From assembly GCA_029961685.1 (NCBI GenBank), contig JARWKL010000008.1:7442501-7506500 (forward strand): DNA of 64,000 nucleotides. Reading direction: 5' to 3'. The stretch is from Aristolochia californica (taxonomy: Eukaryota > Streptophyta > Magnoliopsida > Piperales > Aristolochiaceae). The notes under the pieces are model-generated. The model ran no database searches and was not told the DNA's origin. It worked only from the letters and a program-made list of their open reading frames with translations. The translations under genes and the position numbers were made by a program. Shown one piece after another: positions 11,243 to 22,653 of this stretch; position 1 is the first letter of the stretch; each line of letters starts with the position of its first letter.

Positions 11243-11596
11243 TATTATGGTCTCGGATCTGACACATGGATTCGTAGGGAGGAAGAAGAGAAAAACGAAG
11301 ATCAAGTCAAAGGAAAGCTTGAAAACCCTAGGTTTATTAAGGAGAACGCACACCCCTGAGCTCGCTGAGGGTAACTCAAAACCCTGTTTAACCTAAATCA
11401 ATGCTTGTCTTTCTCATTACTCTTACCCCTTAAATAGGGTTCACCCTTACAAGGTTTAAGATAAAATATTACAAAAATAACCCTATAAATAAAATATTCC
11501 AAAATGCCCCTATGGCCTATTACTTCTTTAACTGAAATAAATTAAAGTAAATTAAAGAAAAACAATTAAAATAATAATATTATTGCGTGCATAACA
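11243..11596 (-). mobile_element. Element G 3' LTR
   Basis: Reading the plus strand, it starts TATTATGGTCTCGG (TG to TA at the terminus) and ends GTGCATAACA. It is the reverse complement of the LTRs at 25177-25488 and 29272-29583 and is alike to 35107-35439. Shared text includes CTTACCCCTTAAATAGGGTT and the AAATACCCTTATAGATAAA-like stretch. Confidence 0.88.
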
Positions 11597-11600
11597 TTAT

Positions 11601-11601
<1 letters not shown>

Positions 11602-11631
<30 letters not shown>
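11602..11631. repeat. Homopolymer of 30 C (G-run polypurine tract on minus strand)
   Basis: Thirty consecutive C on the plus strand lie at the place of the polypurine tract of element G. The same site in C reads AGGGGGGGGTGTAA. Replication slippage or an assembly artefact could explain the length. Confidence 0.85.
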
Positions 11632-11860
11632 TGGAAGAAAGAGCTTGTCATAAAGCTCAAACGTAGGGTCTGCTTGCCCGTGCCGACGTCTCCACCTATT
11701 CTCAAGTATCAATAGCGGGTATCTGTGTCTGCCCTCTAGACTACAAAACTGAAGCATCCACTAGAGAAGCAATTTTTTTTTTACACTGTCAGCATTTCTT
11801 GCTGTAGCCTATCCCAATACGGATGATCAACCAAACAACAAGTTGAACTATCACCTGCAC
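11632..11860 (-). pseudogene. Conserved 3' module of the capture family (element G)
   Basis: The minus strand shares a block with E (35450-35620): a [14 protein letters not shown]-like stretch, a stop, then RGQTQIPA, GTGGAGACGTCGGCACGGGC and CAGACCCTACG, ending GACAAGCTCTTTCTTCC at the G-run. The last part parallels the chromovirus Pol C-terminus seen in A (YPAFELEDKLFL). It is not translatable as one frame. Confidence 0.68.
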
Positions 11861-12054
11861 CAAACAGGTAACTTCTGGTTCGACATTAATAGCCTTTGTG
11901 GGATTTGCCCCAACGGTTGCCTCATTGTAAAAAGGCAGCATGTCCCCGGTAACCTCAGTCTTTGGACCCAATCCATGTTCAGCAAATTGCCCAGCATTTG
12001 ACAAAAGTACCATGGCCATAAGCACGGAGCATGATATCAAGATAACAACGTGGT

Positions 12055-12340
12055 CTACTACTTTGTCAAGATCCCCCAAGTCAATGTTCCACCTTTGGTG
12101 AAACTTCTCGTTCATATCAAAAACATATGCAACACCCCCACTCATCCCTGCAGCCAAGTTTCTTCTAGTTTTCCCATGTACTACTACAGTACCACCTATC
12201 ATATACTAACAACCCTGATCTCCAACCCCAGCTTTAGCCCCTGAGTTACGCACACAACTCTCAGCAGCAGTTCCATTAAAATACTCCTCCCCTCCAGTTG
12301 CTGCATAGAGAGCAACATGACCAATGACTATATTTTCCTT
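12055..12340 (-). pseudogene. Captured glutamate synthase (GOGAT) fragment
   Basis: The minus-strand translation reads [20 protein letters not shown], then [20 protein letters not shown], a stop, then [20 protein letters not shown] and [15 protein letters not shown]. This matches the C-terminal beta-helix (GXGXG) domain of plant glutamate synthase, the enzyme that makes two glutamates from glutamine and 2-oxoglutarate in plastids. No catalytic domain is present. No intron is visible. It continues in the same frame from the HSP70-like fragment at 12341. What follows ([15 protein letters not shown]) is not recognised. Confidence 0.82.
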
Positions 12341-13300
12341 TGGATCACCAATCACTTTTAACATGTCCAGCCATTCCTGAAACTCAATAGCAGAAGCATC
12401 TTCGCCATCAGTTTAGAGCCAATCTTGAATCTCATCAAGCTGTTGGGAAAAGGTTTGACGATCCTCCTCCGGTGAAATCTTTTGAAATTCTTCAGAAGTG
12501 TCTAGATTTTCTCTTGTGGCATAAATGTAGTTTTCCAGGTTATTCTTGAGTTCTACAATCCTCCTTCGATCTGCTTCTTTCTTATCCAGTGCAACCAATC
12601 TACTTTTAGCCTCATAAATGGACTCATTTGACAGAGAAATTCTGACACCCAAAGTTTTATCTTCTATTTTTAGTGGGACCCTGAAGGTTCGCTTCGTCAA
12701 CTTTTTCTCCATGATGACATGATTGCCACTTGGCTCTTCAATAGGATTAGATGAACTATCTACAACAGATTACGTGCTCAGGTTTTCATTGTCAACAATT
12801 GTACTATTGTCAAGGCTTGCTGCAAGTGATATGTCTGGTGTAGTACTGGTTGAATTCTCCATAGTAAATTTTTTAATTGGAACATCAACCCACTCTGAGA
12901 TCTCGATAACAGCCTCTACACGATCAAAAGAGACTACTCCACTTCTGCTATGAGAAAAGTGCAGATTTGCCTTGATTGGGGAAGACAAATTGGAGGATGA
13001 ATACTTCTCACTAGCTTCTGACAGTCCAGAAACAGCATAATGAGCAATTTTTTTCTGAAGGAACCCCCGGAGGTAATTCATTGGCATTCTCATAGCTGAG
13101 TGAAACTTCAAAATCTTTGTTGTGCTTAATAGACCTAAACATCTTACTGGCGAGTTTTTTCATTCTTGGTACCAGTAGCAGTTTCGAGTTCTCATCTTTT
13201 AAGAGATCTGGACCATCCAATTTCATTATGATCCCATAAGAACAACCATCAATTATCCCTAGTCTACGATTCAACTTGATTACTACCCTCACACTGGTGC
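12341..13300 (-). pseudogene. Captured HSP70-17/HYOU1-like chaperone fragment
   Basis: Minus-strand frames encode KLDGPDLLKDENSKLLLVPR, MKKLASKMFRSIKHNKDFEV, AVSGLSEASEKYSSSNLSSP, IKANLHFSHSRSGVVSFDR, AVIEISEWVDVPIKKFT, KRTFRVPLKIEDKTLG and NLENYIYATRENLDTSEEFQ, in the order found in the substrate-binding and C-terminal parts of the ER-lumen HSP70-17 (GRP170/HYOU1 type). The ATPase domain is absent. A frameshift near 13050 and a stop after QDWL near 12413 break it. About 950 bp run without an intron, which for this family points to a spliced transcript as source. It joins GOGAT at DPK|ENIV. Confidence 0.85.
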
Positions 13301-13339
13301 TCTCTTCCATGAGGCCCAACTGGCCAATTCAAGGGTGGT

Positions 13340-14779
13340 ATAACATAGATGTAATAATAAGCTCATCCATAATGGTGTCCCAATCCCGGCACCGACTCTC
13401 ATTGGTAGATATTAAGTTCCTTCGTCACGGTGTCCTAATTGTTGATATATTTAAGTTCCTCCATCATCATCAAATCCAACTGTTGATATATTTTATATTT
13501 TTGATGGGGTATTAAGTTCCTCCGTCATAGAATCCCAACCGTTGGTATTTTAGATATTTTTTACTAAGTATTAAGTTCCTCCATCATGGAATCCCAACCG
13601 TTGATATTTTTGGTATTTTTGACAGGGTATTAAATGATGGTATGAGAAGGGATACTGAGGCCACTTCTTCTTCAATAATAATATCTCATCCAAAGAGACA
13701 TAATAGCTGCAGCTGAATATAACACGACCATTTTCCAACACATTTAATAAACTTTGTAAACTAACTCATGAAATAATCCGATATAAAAATTTCTTCTTAG
13801 ATGCATAAGCTTCATTTGTGGTCCCCATTTCTTGAAGTTTTTGGTCACATAAAACTTATCCACAATATATGGATTAAAATACATCTTTCTTGTACTTCTT
13901 CTACTTCTACCCTCAAGCTGGGAAGTAATGGTAGTGATCCCAGCTTGAACCAAATATCATAAATGTAGCAATAAATCCAAATAAAAAAGATGTATAAATA
14001 AGCCCTTAAACTAGGGATAAGTGAGATATTTTCCTGATATATCAACTCAAAAAGTGACACAAAATAATGGGCTTCAATTCGGATTTTTCAATGCAATAGA
14101 ATATCAGCATGACCTTTGATTCTTCCGATGCGAATATATCTTAAAATATAGATCAGATTGACATGAAATTTTCTCCTTCTGAAACTTGACTAAAATACAT
14201 TTCATCCAAGTATAACTTCTCTACATAAAATATAATTATTGGAAGATAAATAATCTAATAGATTTTAGTCTCTGTCATTTGGCTGAATTAAGCACCGTTT
14301 CCCCTTTTTCTTTTCAGAATGACCATTGACTCTTCCAAGATCAATATCTCCTTACAAAAAACTTAGATCGAGAATTGGTTGAATAGGTAACAAAATAGAC
14401 ATAAAAATATATCTTTTGATATACAGTTCTCCATATAAATTCCTATTCTTGATAGCATAAAATACCTCAAAAGTTGAAGCTTTTTGTTGCTACTTGAACC
14501 TCTTTTGCAATTTGACGTTTGCTCATTCAAATGTCTATTTATCTTTGTAGATAATTCCGATTGGAAAAACTTATTTTTTCTTGTAAATTAGACTCAAATA
14601 TGTTTCCATCAATATATAATTTTAAATATAAAAATCTCAGTATAGAGGTGAAAAAAGCAAAGAAAACTACTGGTGGAGGGACTGGAAAAAAAATAACTAT
14701 GAACCTAGACTTAGGGTTTAGGTTTAGAAAAAATGATCCCATTATCTTTGTGGATTGACCAAGTCAACTCACAAAACCT
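13340..14779. other. Interior of copia F, no coding recognised
   Basis: No domain is seen. The start (TAGATGTAATAATAAGCTC to CCGGCACCGACTCTC) resembles 56215-56285. Near 13380-13630 a unit of about 60-80 bp containing TATTAAGTTCCTYCRTCA and CCAACCGTTGATATTTT recurs four times. The rest is AT-rich. Confidence 0.5.
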
Positions 14780-14791
14780 GCTATGATACCA
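14780..14791 (-). other. Primer-binding site, initiator tRNA-Met (element F)
   Basis: The minus strand reads TGGTATCATAGC, one mismatch from the initiator-Met primer site, abutting the LTR that starts at 14792. This fixes the orientation of copia F as minus. Confidence 0.85.
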
Positions 14792-15234
14792 TGTTGAATT
14801 TATGGAAAAGAGAAATACTTCATTGACTAATCATAATCAGAGTACATGAACCTCTATTTATAATAGAGGAAGATAGTAGAATCCAATTACAATAAAACTA
14901 CCTTTGTCCCAATTACACCCAAACTCTAACACTTAAAGATAAGTCCTAGCATAATTAAATAACTTAATATAAATAAAAGACAAACATAACTCAAACTAGA
15001 ACTCTTTTAGGACGTGACCATAAGATAAAGATGTCTTTGTGAGTCCTTCTTGATCTTTCAACCAACTTGTGATTATCTTTGTGAGTCCTTCTTGATCTTC
15101 CAACTTATGTGATAAAGATGACAACTCATGGTAATCATGGTGGGTCCTACTTCTTATAGGATTGGGCCCATATTCCAACACTCTTAGATATATAGGTTTT
15201 ACTTGGTCATGTGGGCTGGACCCATATTCCAACA
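14792..15234 (-). mobile_element. Copia F LTR (5' LTR, minus strand)
   Basis: The LTR is 443 bp and pairs with 10647-11131. Flanks are CCACA (10642-10646) and CAACA (15235-15239), a 4/5 match consistent with a mutated TSD. Confidence 0.88.
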
Positions 15235-15471
15235 CAACACTTGGGCTACTTTTTGCCTTTGAAATTGAGTGGAGACTATTCCAGACTATGATCATTTTGA
15301 CTAGAGTATGGAGCTTTGTAATATGGCTAGGAGTAATTTTTCTCTCACTCTAGCTTGAGGGGGAGTGGTGGAAGATATAATGGACTACCATTTTATATGG
15401 GAAGATCCTATCTACCATTTGTAGCAAGCTAGCCGTTTATGATGTTTTCTTACCCACAACATAAGGGGGAG
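15235..15471 (+). repeat. Copia tail, polypurine tract and RNase H remnant
   Basis: The host tail resumes (TTTGCCTTTGAAATTGAG matches 60090-60110) and reaches AGCTTGAGGGGGAG (15349-15362). It is followed by a 12-17 base LTR-like start, then an RNase H piece (DYHFIWEDPI), TTTGTAGCAAGCTAGCCGTT and a second tract ATAAGGGGGAG. The same odd join exists on the minus strand at 56130-56171. Confidence 0.6.
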
Positions 15472-15879
15472 TGTTGGAACATGGGCTTAAGCCCACACGA
15501 TCAAGGAAGACCTACACGTACAAGAGAGGTGTGTTAGAAGATGGGCTCAAGCCCACACATCCAAGAGAGGTGAAGATGGGCGCAAACCCACAAACCTAGG
15601 AGAAGACTCATATGTCCAAGAGTGGTGGCATGATGGTAAATAAAGAGTCATCTCATAAGGATGGCACTAATGTAATTAGTTTCAGTTTCATGTCTCTTCT
15701 TCACTCTTCCAGGGTGAAGGACATAATTGTAATATTATATTTTATTCGTCTATAAATTGAGTTTCAGGGGGAGGGTTTGGACACAAGTCCATAACCACAT
15801 TCTTCCTCCTGTTTTCTCCCCAATATGCCTTCTCTCATTTTTCTCCATGGCATAATCTATGGAGTCCTGAAAATCAACA
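15472..15879 (+). mobile_element. Copia LTR (plus strand)
   Basis: The 408-bp LTR starts TGTTGGAACATGGG and ends GAAAATCAACA after a polypurine tract. It shares ACTAATGTAATTAGTTT and a GGGGGAGGGTTTGGAC block with 34181-34395. A likely TATA element (CTATAAATTGAG) lies near 15751. No second LTR is found. Confidence 0.75.
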
Positions 15880-16071
15880 ATTAGAAAGTAACTAGTAAAA
15901 TTCAAATCGTCTAGCTTTTAAATTTGAATTTGTACTCATGAGTACTAATTGTTTAAACCTGATAGACCTATAATGCAATAAAATAATTTTGAAACCTTGA
16001 AAAATGGGGGTTCCTCAACTTTTGTCCATATGTCAATAGTAATATAGGAATAGATAAAACCATAACATACT

Positions 16072-16800
16072 GTTAGTGTGTCAATGCTCACCTCTCTCAA
16101 GTTACTGTTAATGTAATGTATTCATTGGCCCTCAATTATGAGGAGGGCCAATGTCGATAGTGAGTAAATTAGTTAGCGGTTCTGGCTTAGACGCTGATGA
16201 GGTCAAATTGTGACCGCAATGGTTATTTGTGAAGAAGCTGTAAAATGAAGGCGAGGTTCGGGACCCTGATGGGGATCCAAGGGGGCTGGCCCCCTTGGCG
16301 GAGGGGTCCACGGTATGCCCTTAGTCACGAATTGGAGACCCAAGTATGAAGGGAAAATTAAAAGACTCAAGTGTTAACGGGAATTAATGGAAGCAGCAAA
16401 AAATAGAGGTGCACTTTGTACTGACCGTCGGAGCGAACAGAGGCCTCCATCGGCGCCGAAAGAGAAAGGAAGCTTCCTTTCTCTTATTTTTGTAGATGTC
16501 TCCCAGTTGTCTTCCTCGATTCAGTGCTGCAAATCACCTATAAATAGAGGTGTTCTTCAGCAACAAATTGCATCCAGAGTAATACTTATTCCTTGTTCGT
16601 TTTATTTTAGTTTCTTCTGTAAGTCCAGAAGCCATTGAAGCTCTTCTAAGAGCGTGTGGTGGGACGAAATCAGCTTTGTATCGAAATAAAGTTCAGTATT
16701 GGCTTTCTTCTTGATTGTTGTTAAGATGTTCTTGGGTTGAGCTTACTTTGTTTTACACATACCTTATGACATTGTAACATAGTAGTAAATTTGTTTCATA
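16072..16800 (+). promoter_or_regulatory. LTR-like or pararetrovirus-like regulatory stretch
   Basis: A TATA box (CTATAAATAGA, 16539-16549) is followed by AATAAA at 16685, about 146 bp downstream, the usual promoter-to-poly(A) spacing of an LTR or of a plant pararetrovirus leader. The stretch carries strong palindromes: 16125-16151, 16277-16298 (10-bp stem), and a perfect 26-bp palindrome at 16460-16485. No coding domain flanks it and no partner copy was found. It could be an old LTR with degraded ends. Confidence 0.4.
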
Positions 16801-17208
16801 GTTGATGTTATATATGTCAATGAACAATATATAGTTAAAAAAATTCAAATTGGTCCTAGGGTCATACAAGTCTATTTTAGAGAGAATTCATAGCTTAAAG
16901 TATAGTGGTAGACTAGGTTTCGTTCTATCCTAATATCAGGCATTTTTAATTGTAACGTACTTGTAAAATAGTACTACATATGTTCATAGAATAGTAATTT
17001 GCTAGATTTTAACCTAGGTCATCTTATATTGCTAACATGATACTATTTTTGAAAGTATGGACCTCTCTTCATCAAGGAAGGAGGAACAACACCCCAAGGT
17101 CTGACTTGTCATCGTAAAGTGATGACAAGTTGGCCACAATAGATCCTATTCCGCCTATGGAGGAAATGGAGATGGCCATTACCTCACAACATTTGGATGA
17201 ACTAGAGA
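16800..17208. other. Unclassified sequence
   Basis: AT-rich sequence with no domain or repeat recognised. Confidence 0.4.
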
Positions 17209-17255
17209 CCAATAGGGCCAGAGTTGAGGAGGCACCTCCCCCTCCCCCTCAAGAG
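17209..17255. repeat. Direct repeat flanking element K, left copy
   Basis: The segment from ACCAATAGGGCCAGAG to CCTCCCCCTCAAGAG recurs at about 19698-19746. The two copies look like a short tandem repeat into which element K inserted at the unit boundary. Confidence 0.75.
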
Positions 17256-19684
17256 TAGGGGTGGCATCGAGCCAAGCCCGAACCTGCTTATGTTCGAGCC
17301 GAGCTTGATTTAAATATTTCGAGTCGAGCTTCGAGTCAATTCTTGCCTCGAGCCTAAAATTGTTATCGAGCTCGAGCCCAACAAGTTCGAGCCTCAACCT
17401 ACGTTTAAAACTTTTCAAAAAATATATATCGAATAAAATGTATATAAAATTATGCATACATTTTACATAAAATTGGCATGACCTCTACATAAAATTGGGC
17501 ATAACCTATATATATAATACGTGTATAAGATTGGGCATAACCTCTACTTAAAATTGAGCATAATCCATATATATAATACTTGTATAAAATTCGACATGAC
17601 CTCTACTTAAAATTGGGCATAATCAATATAAATAATACCTGCATAAACACTCCATAAAATTGTCTATACATTCCATAAACACTCCATAAAATTGTTTATA
17701 CACTCCATAAAATAGTCTAAACACTCCATACACTGCATAACATTATCAATAAACTCCATACAATAATCAAACACAACAAAATGAAATGAAATATCACTAT
17801 CAATTTACAATCACCCAAATAAAAACTATAAATCCTTTAAATAAAATCCTATTACTATTAGAGACTTACTAGAAAATTACAAGAAATATTATAAATTTTT
17901 CTTAGGAAAGTTAAATGGACCTCTTATTGCCTTTTCTAGGGAAATAAATAAAAATTAATAATTAATCTAATATATTATTATACTTATCGATAAATTTTTA
18001 ATCACATAAAATGTCAAACACAAAATTGTTATGAAAATTGCCTCATGCTCAAAGTATTATATCATCAACTGTCAAATACTTATTCAAAAATTTTCTATAT
18101 GGTTTTCTAACCCATCTTGGTAAGAAAATCTTACTTAGAAAATTATATGATTTTTAAAAATAATTTATAATTAGAAAAATATTTTGAAAAAACATGAGGC
18201 ACTAATGGTCCTCATATTTCTACTAAAAATGTTTTTTCAACATTTATTGAAAAACCACTAATAATCTCTAGAAACGTATTTCTACTAAAATATCTTTTCA
18301 CTTTCTTTAAGAGTCATGAGGAAGGGACAAAGAATTTTTTTTTCCTTGTTTGTGATCTAGCACGTAGGGGTGGCTTTGAATAAATTATATATAAAATTAT
18401 GCATATATTTTTAAAAAATATAATGATAGGGGAGGTTCAGGATTGAATTTCAATAATGGATTAAAATGCACCAATATTAATCTTTTTTACTCCAATCGTT
18501 GTCTAGCTTGTTTTATAATTTTTTAATCTGGCCATAATTTATTATGACCTCCTTAGTGCCCCTAGATGAAAATTTATATTCTAGGAAAAACTAAAAATAT
18601 TTTTCCTATGATAAATATTCCCAAAATAAAATAAAATCTTATTACTATTAGTGACTTATTAGAAAATTACAAGAAATATTTTAAAATTTTCTTAGGAAAG
18701 TTAAATGGACCTTTTATTGTCTCTTCTAGGGAAATAAATAAGAATTAATAATCAATCTAATATATTATTATACTTATCGATAAATTTTTAATTAAATAAA
18801 ATATCAAACACAAAATTACAATGAAAATTGCTTCATGCTAAAATTATTATAGCATCAACTGTTAAATATTTATTAAAAAATTTTCTATACAGTTTTCTAC
18901 CCCCATCTTGGTAAGAAAATCTTACTTAGAAAATTATATGATTTTTAATAAAACATTTCAATTATAAAAATATTTAAAAAAATATGAGACACTAATAGTT
19001 TATAGAAACTTATTTCTATAATTTTATTTTTAATTTTTTCGAGAGAAAAAAGTTTTTCTTTTTTTGTTTACTTTATGATCTCGCACATGCGAAATGGCAC
19101 GTGCGAGATCAAATTCGCGCAGGGAAGGGGGGAGATTATTTCCCCCTAATTTCTCCCCTGAACTTGGTTCAGGTTTTTCGCCGAGACGTCGCGGAGGGAA
19201 GGAGGTTACGGCACCGGGGAGGACCTATCGTCGGGGATGACGGCTGCGATGGAGGCGGCGGCGACAAAAGTGGCAGTGACTGAAGCGGCGACGATGGAAA
19301 CAGAGGCGATGGCGAGGGGAGGAAGAAATCGAACGGACGGCCACAGAGGCGGCCAACGAGCAGCTGCGACGGCGGTAGAGACGGCGGGCAAACAGCTGCG
19401 ATGGCTGTAGAGGCAGTGACAACAGCCGACGGGAGGGGCTCGGCGGTGACGAGGGGAGGAAAAAATCCCCCCCCCCCCCCCTGGATCCTGCTCCCGCTCC
19501 CAATCCCGACCGATCCGACTCACTTCGAGCCGGCTTGCGAGCCGATGAACCAAAGCTGGCTTCAATCAAGTTCGGCTCGTTAAGGTAAATGAGCCAATTT
19601 CGGTGCTCGAGCTCGATAGATAATAAATCGAACCGAGCCGAACTCGAGCCGCTCGCGAGCCGGCTCGGTTGGAAACCACCCCTA
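17256..19684. mobile_element. hAT-like DNA transposon K (non-autonomous)
   Basis: Terminal inverted repeats TAGGGGTGG (17256) and CCACCCCTA (to 19684), with many TCGAGC/GAGCCG motifs near both ends, are flanked by CTCAAGAG and ATCAAGAG (7 of 8 identical), the 8-bp target duplication expected for hAT. No transposase is seen. Inside, about 390 bp around 17836-18230 recur at about 18620-19015, with a second TAGGGGTGG at about 18366. A GC-rich, GGCGGCGAC-like block fills 19100-19480; its open frames on both strands look compositional, not coding. Related DNA lies at 30067-31290. Confidence 0.65.
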
Positions 19685-19697
19685 ATCAAGAGTGGTG

Positions 19698-19746
19698 ACC
19701 AATGGGGCCAGAGTATAGGAGGCACCTCCCCCTCCCCCTCAAGAGT
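19698..19746. repeat. Direct repeat flanking element K, right copy
   Basis: Second copy of the unit at 17209-17255, again ending CTCCCCCTCAAGAG, followed by unique DNA. Confidence 0.75.
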
Positions 19747-22590
19747 GGTGATAACCATTTTATTTAATATTATGGGCTAACCATAACAAGTTTACTTGAA
19801 TTGTAGTGATTTTTTTATTTTATTTTGAAAAGCACAAGAGAATAAGGCAATTGCTACCTCAACTTGCGGGTCTTCAAGGATCCACATCTCATTCTCAAAC
19901 TTTGCCTTACCTAGCCAAATGATTGAAGCAATATATTGAACTCCATTTAGTTATTTCTATATAATAGTCCTAATTGGGGCCAACATGTCTATCCTAGACT
20001 ATATAGTCCATCAGTGGGACATAAATCACCGCAGAGTTGTCGTGTATGTGTGGCATAGTATTGGGAATGAAATGTCACGGCCTGTCTATTAACTTTTATG
20101 GGGACATTGGAGTCCCCACAAAACTGCAAAGGTGAGTTGGAAGTGAGTTTAAACTAGTAGTGGCTACACCCATTAACAAGTTCAATGCCCGTGTAGAGAG
20201 GAGAGAGGACTTAGAGACGCCTATAACAAGTTGCCACATAGGCTCAACAAAAGGAATTCCCTAAATAAGCTGTTTGAATCTTTAGATAAATCGATCTGAT
20301 TAAAAGTGAAGTTTAGCAATAATACTTGAGTTTTGGTGATGGGAAAGGGACACGTCAAGATCACCACCTCAAATGGGTCAATGAGCAACATTGAAGAGGT
20401 CTAATCATAACCTTCTCAGCGTGGGTAGTTGACAGAGAAAAGATACATCCTAATGACAAGCAACATACTTTGCACAATTATTGACATCCGTAGCAGATTT
20501 TTCCAAAGTATCGATTTTGTATATCCTTTGCATGTTTGATCTGTTGATTCATGTCTTAGCTTTATTGCTGTGATATTTCATGGTTATGACATAAGTGGTT
20601 TGGTGTTAATATTCAAAGCTTATTGTTACAGGCCTCCTCACAAGCAGCATTGCCACTCTCTTTGGCTTGCCATTTTTCTTTTGTCTCTAGGGCATTCTTG
20701 AGCCTTTTCCTTTTTTTTTTTTTATCTGTCTCTCTTGTCTTTGGTGTTCTTTTTCTTTCTTTTTTCTTTTCATTTCTTCTTTTGCCACTTTTCTTTCTTG
20801 GTATTACCAACATGCCCTTAAGCAAAAAAATGTGACAGGAATCCTTGTGGAGATCACTGCCTACAAAGAAATCAAATATGGATTACCACTTCAACCCATT
20901 TAAGGGTTCAAATGATACTACTCACAAAAGTCTCCATGTGATTATGGATTTAGTGGAAGAATTTGAGATTTACTAGACCCTTAGTTGGAAGCTTCACATT
21001 GAAATTTTAAGTTGAATTAATTAACAGGCATCAATCTTTCAATTCAATTTAACAAATCGTTATCCAATAGAAAATTAAAAATTAATTACTAATTACATAG
21101 TAGAAGATTTGATTCAACAATAGTTCTACAATCTCACTTTGTAACTATGTGATAATTATGAACATAAAACTCTTAATTTATTAGATACCAGGTAAAGAAT
21201 ACTTGAAAGAGGACAAATTGACAAATTACTCGATTGCTCACTCTTTTAGGGAGTTTTTGTGCCACCTTAGGAAAACAAAACAATGGGAAAATCATATTTC
21301 CTTCGACTAATTTTCTCGTTGGAAAAATTTTCATTGGAAAAAATTTCCTTTAACCTTGTTGTATTTGTTTTGTTATAAGAAACAATGAAAAAAATAGTTA
21401 TGGTGTTTGTATTACACTATAAATAAATAATTTTTTTATAAATAATTAAAATAAGGCTAAGAGTAAGAGGTAAATGATCAAGAACCACTTAAGTGCTTCT
21501 TAGTTTATTTTTCATTTTTCCTATAGTTTCCTATTTGAGCAATAAAAAAACTCACTTTCTTATCCTTCTTAACATTCCTTAAAAGTAAGAGGAATAAAAA
21601 AAGAATCAAGAAAAAAAATCGTCACAAAAAAGACACAAATGCTGAAAATTTTGATTAGCTAAAAATTTTGATTATGATATTTTTTCCTACAACTCCTATT
21701 GGCACAAAGACACCTTTAAATCTATATTGAGTAAGGGAAGAGGAATCAATCGTGTGAAGCAATTGTAAAATTTAACTTTAAAATCCCAAATTTAGCAGCC
21801 AAGTTTCTAATTTTAAAAATTTGTGTAGCTTTTATATTCTAAGAGGGTACTTAGTTTAATCGAACTTATTTGAATCAGCCGATTTGACAAAGGGTTTGAT
21901 GACTCCAATAGAAATGATGATTCATCGTGACAATGATGACGATAGCTCTCAGTGGATGGTTGATTTTATATGAATAAGTGGGCATTTTCTCCTCATAACA
22001 AGCACAATTTATAGAAAAATCGAACTATCCAGGATAGGTTCTTCCCAGCTGTCACCCCTTGTATTGGGAGTAAGTACTTGGGACTTTGTTCTTATCTCTC
22101 TCCACTCAATCCCAGATCGGTGATCAGTGAGCACCCCAAATGATGATCATTTTCTCTTTTCCTTCACCGTCAAGCCCGGAAAAAAAAAAAGTCTAGAATT
22201 TACCACCTCCTTCTCATTTCTCCCTCTCCCATTACATTCCCTTAGGTCATTTCAGTGATTTCAGAGCTCTTTTGCATGAAAATGGAAGCAGGAGTCTCCC
22301 TATGTAAATGAAAAGAGCCTGTGCCCACCTAATCTTTTATACGCATCAAGCTGCTCAGCCCCTTGCTCTTGCCCCTCAGCTGTTTGACCGCGTGCCGCAG
22401 TCGGTGAGGTTTTACCAGTTTCGCCTTTTCCCTGCCGCGTACACGCTCTTGCATATCGCTTTCCTTCCCCACTCAAGTGACTCATAGCAGATTGCTATAA
22501 TTCAATCAGCCGCTGGGCTGCCATGTCCCCATTGGAAGCTAAACCGTCCCTGTTTTGTCGTTTAAGCACCTGTAATTCTACTCCCTTTCG
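19747..22590. other. Intergenic DNA upstream of the expansin-like gene
   Basis: No gene, RNA or known element is recognised. A pyrimidine-rich tract (CTTTTTCTTTCTTTT type) lies at about 20695-20800; the open frames over it on both strands are low-complexity. The last few hundred bases may hold promoter elements of the EXLA gene. Confidence 0.5.
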
Positions 22591-22599
22591 TCCGCTCTA

Positions 22600-22610
22600 T
22601 CTATATATAT
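22600..22610 (+). promoter_or_regulatory. Probable TATA box of the EXLA gene
   Basis: TCTATATATA lies about 45-55 bp before the start codon at 22654, which puts transcription start within a short 5' UTR. It is the only clear TATA element near the start. Confidence 0.6.
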
Positions 22611-22653
22611 TTGAATCAGTATCATCTTCTTACCACACACAAGCTATTGAGAA

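Larger units (their letters stand above)
11243..13339 (-). mobile_element. Gene-capturing LTR element G (5'-truncated)
   Basis: A minus-strand element with a 354-bp 3' LTR (11243-11596), an expanded polypurine tract, a short chromovirus-derived 3' module, and an interior made of cellular gene pieces (glutamate synthase, HSP70-17-like). Its LTR matches those of elements C and E. The 5' LTR and primer site are missing; copia F sequence resumes near 13340, placed by similarity to 56210-56240. Confidence 0.8.

Noticed and set aside
16190..16230. Hammerhead-like core: CTGATGA followed by a 5-bp hairpin
   Set aside because: The required GAAA after stem II reads GCAA, and no stem I or stem III partners are visible. 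Probably chance.
19101..19780. Several overlapping ORFs on both strands
   Set aside because: They are produced by a GC-rich, GGC-repeat block in element K; no domain and no consistent frame.
20613..20835. Lys/Glu-rich and Phe/Leu-rich ORFs on opposite strands
   Set aside because: Both arise from a pyrimidine tract (CTTTT-type).
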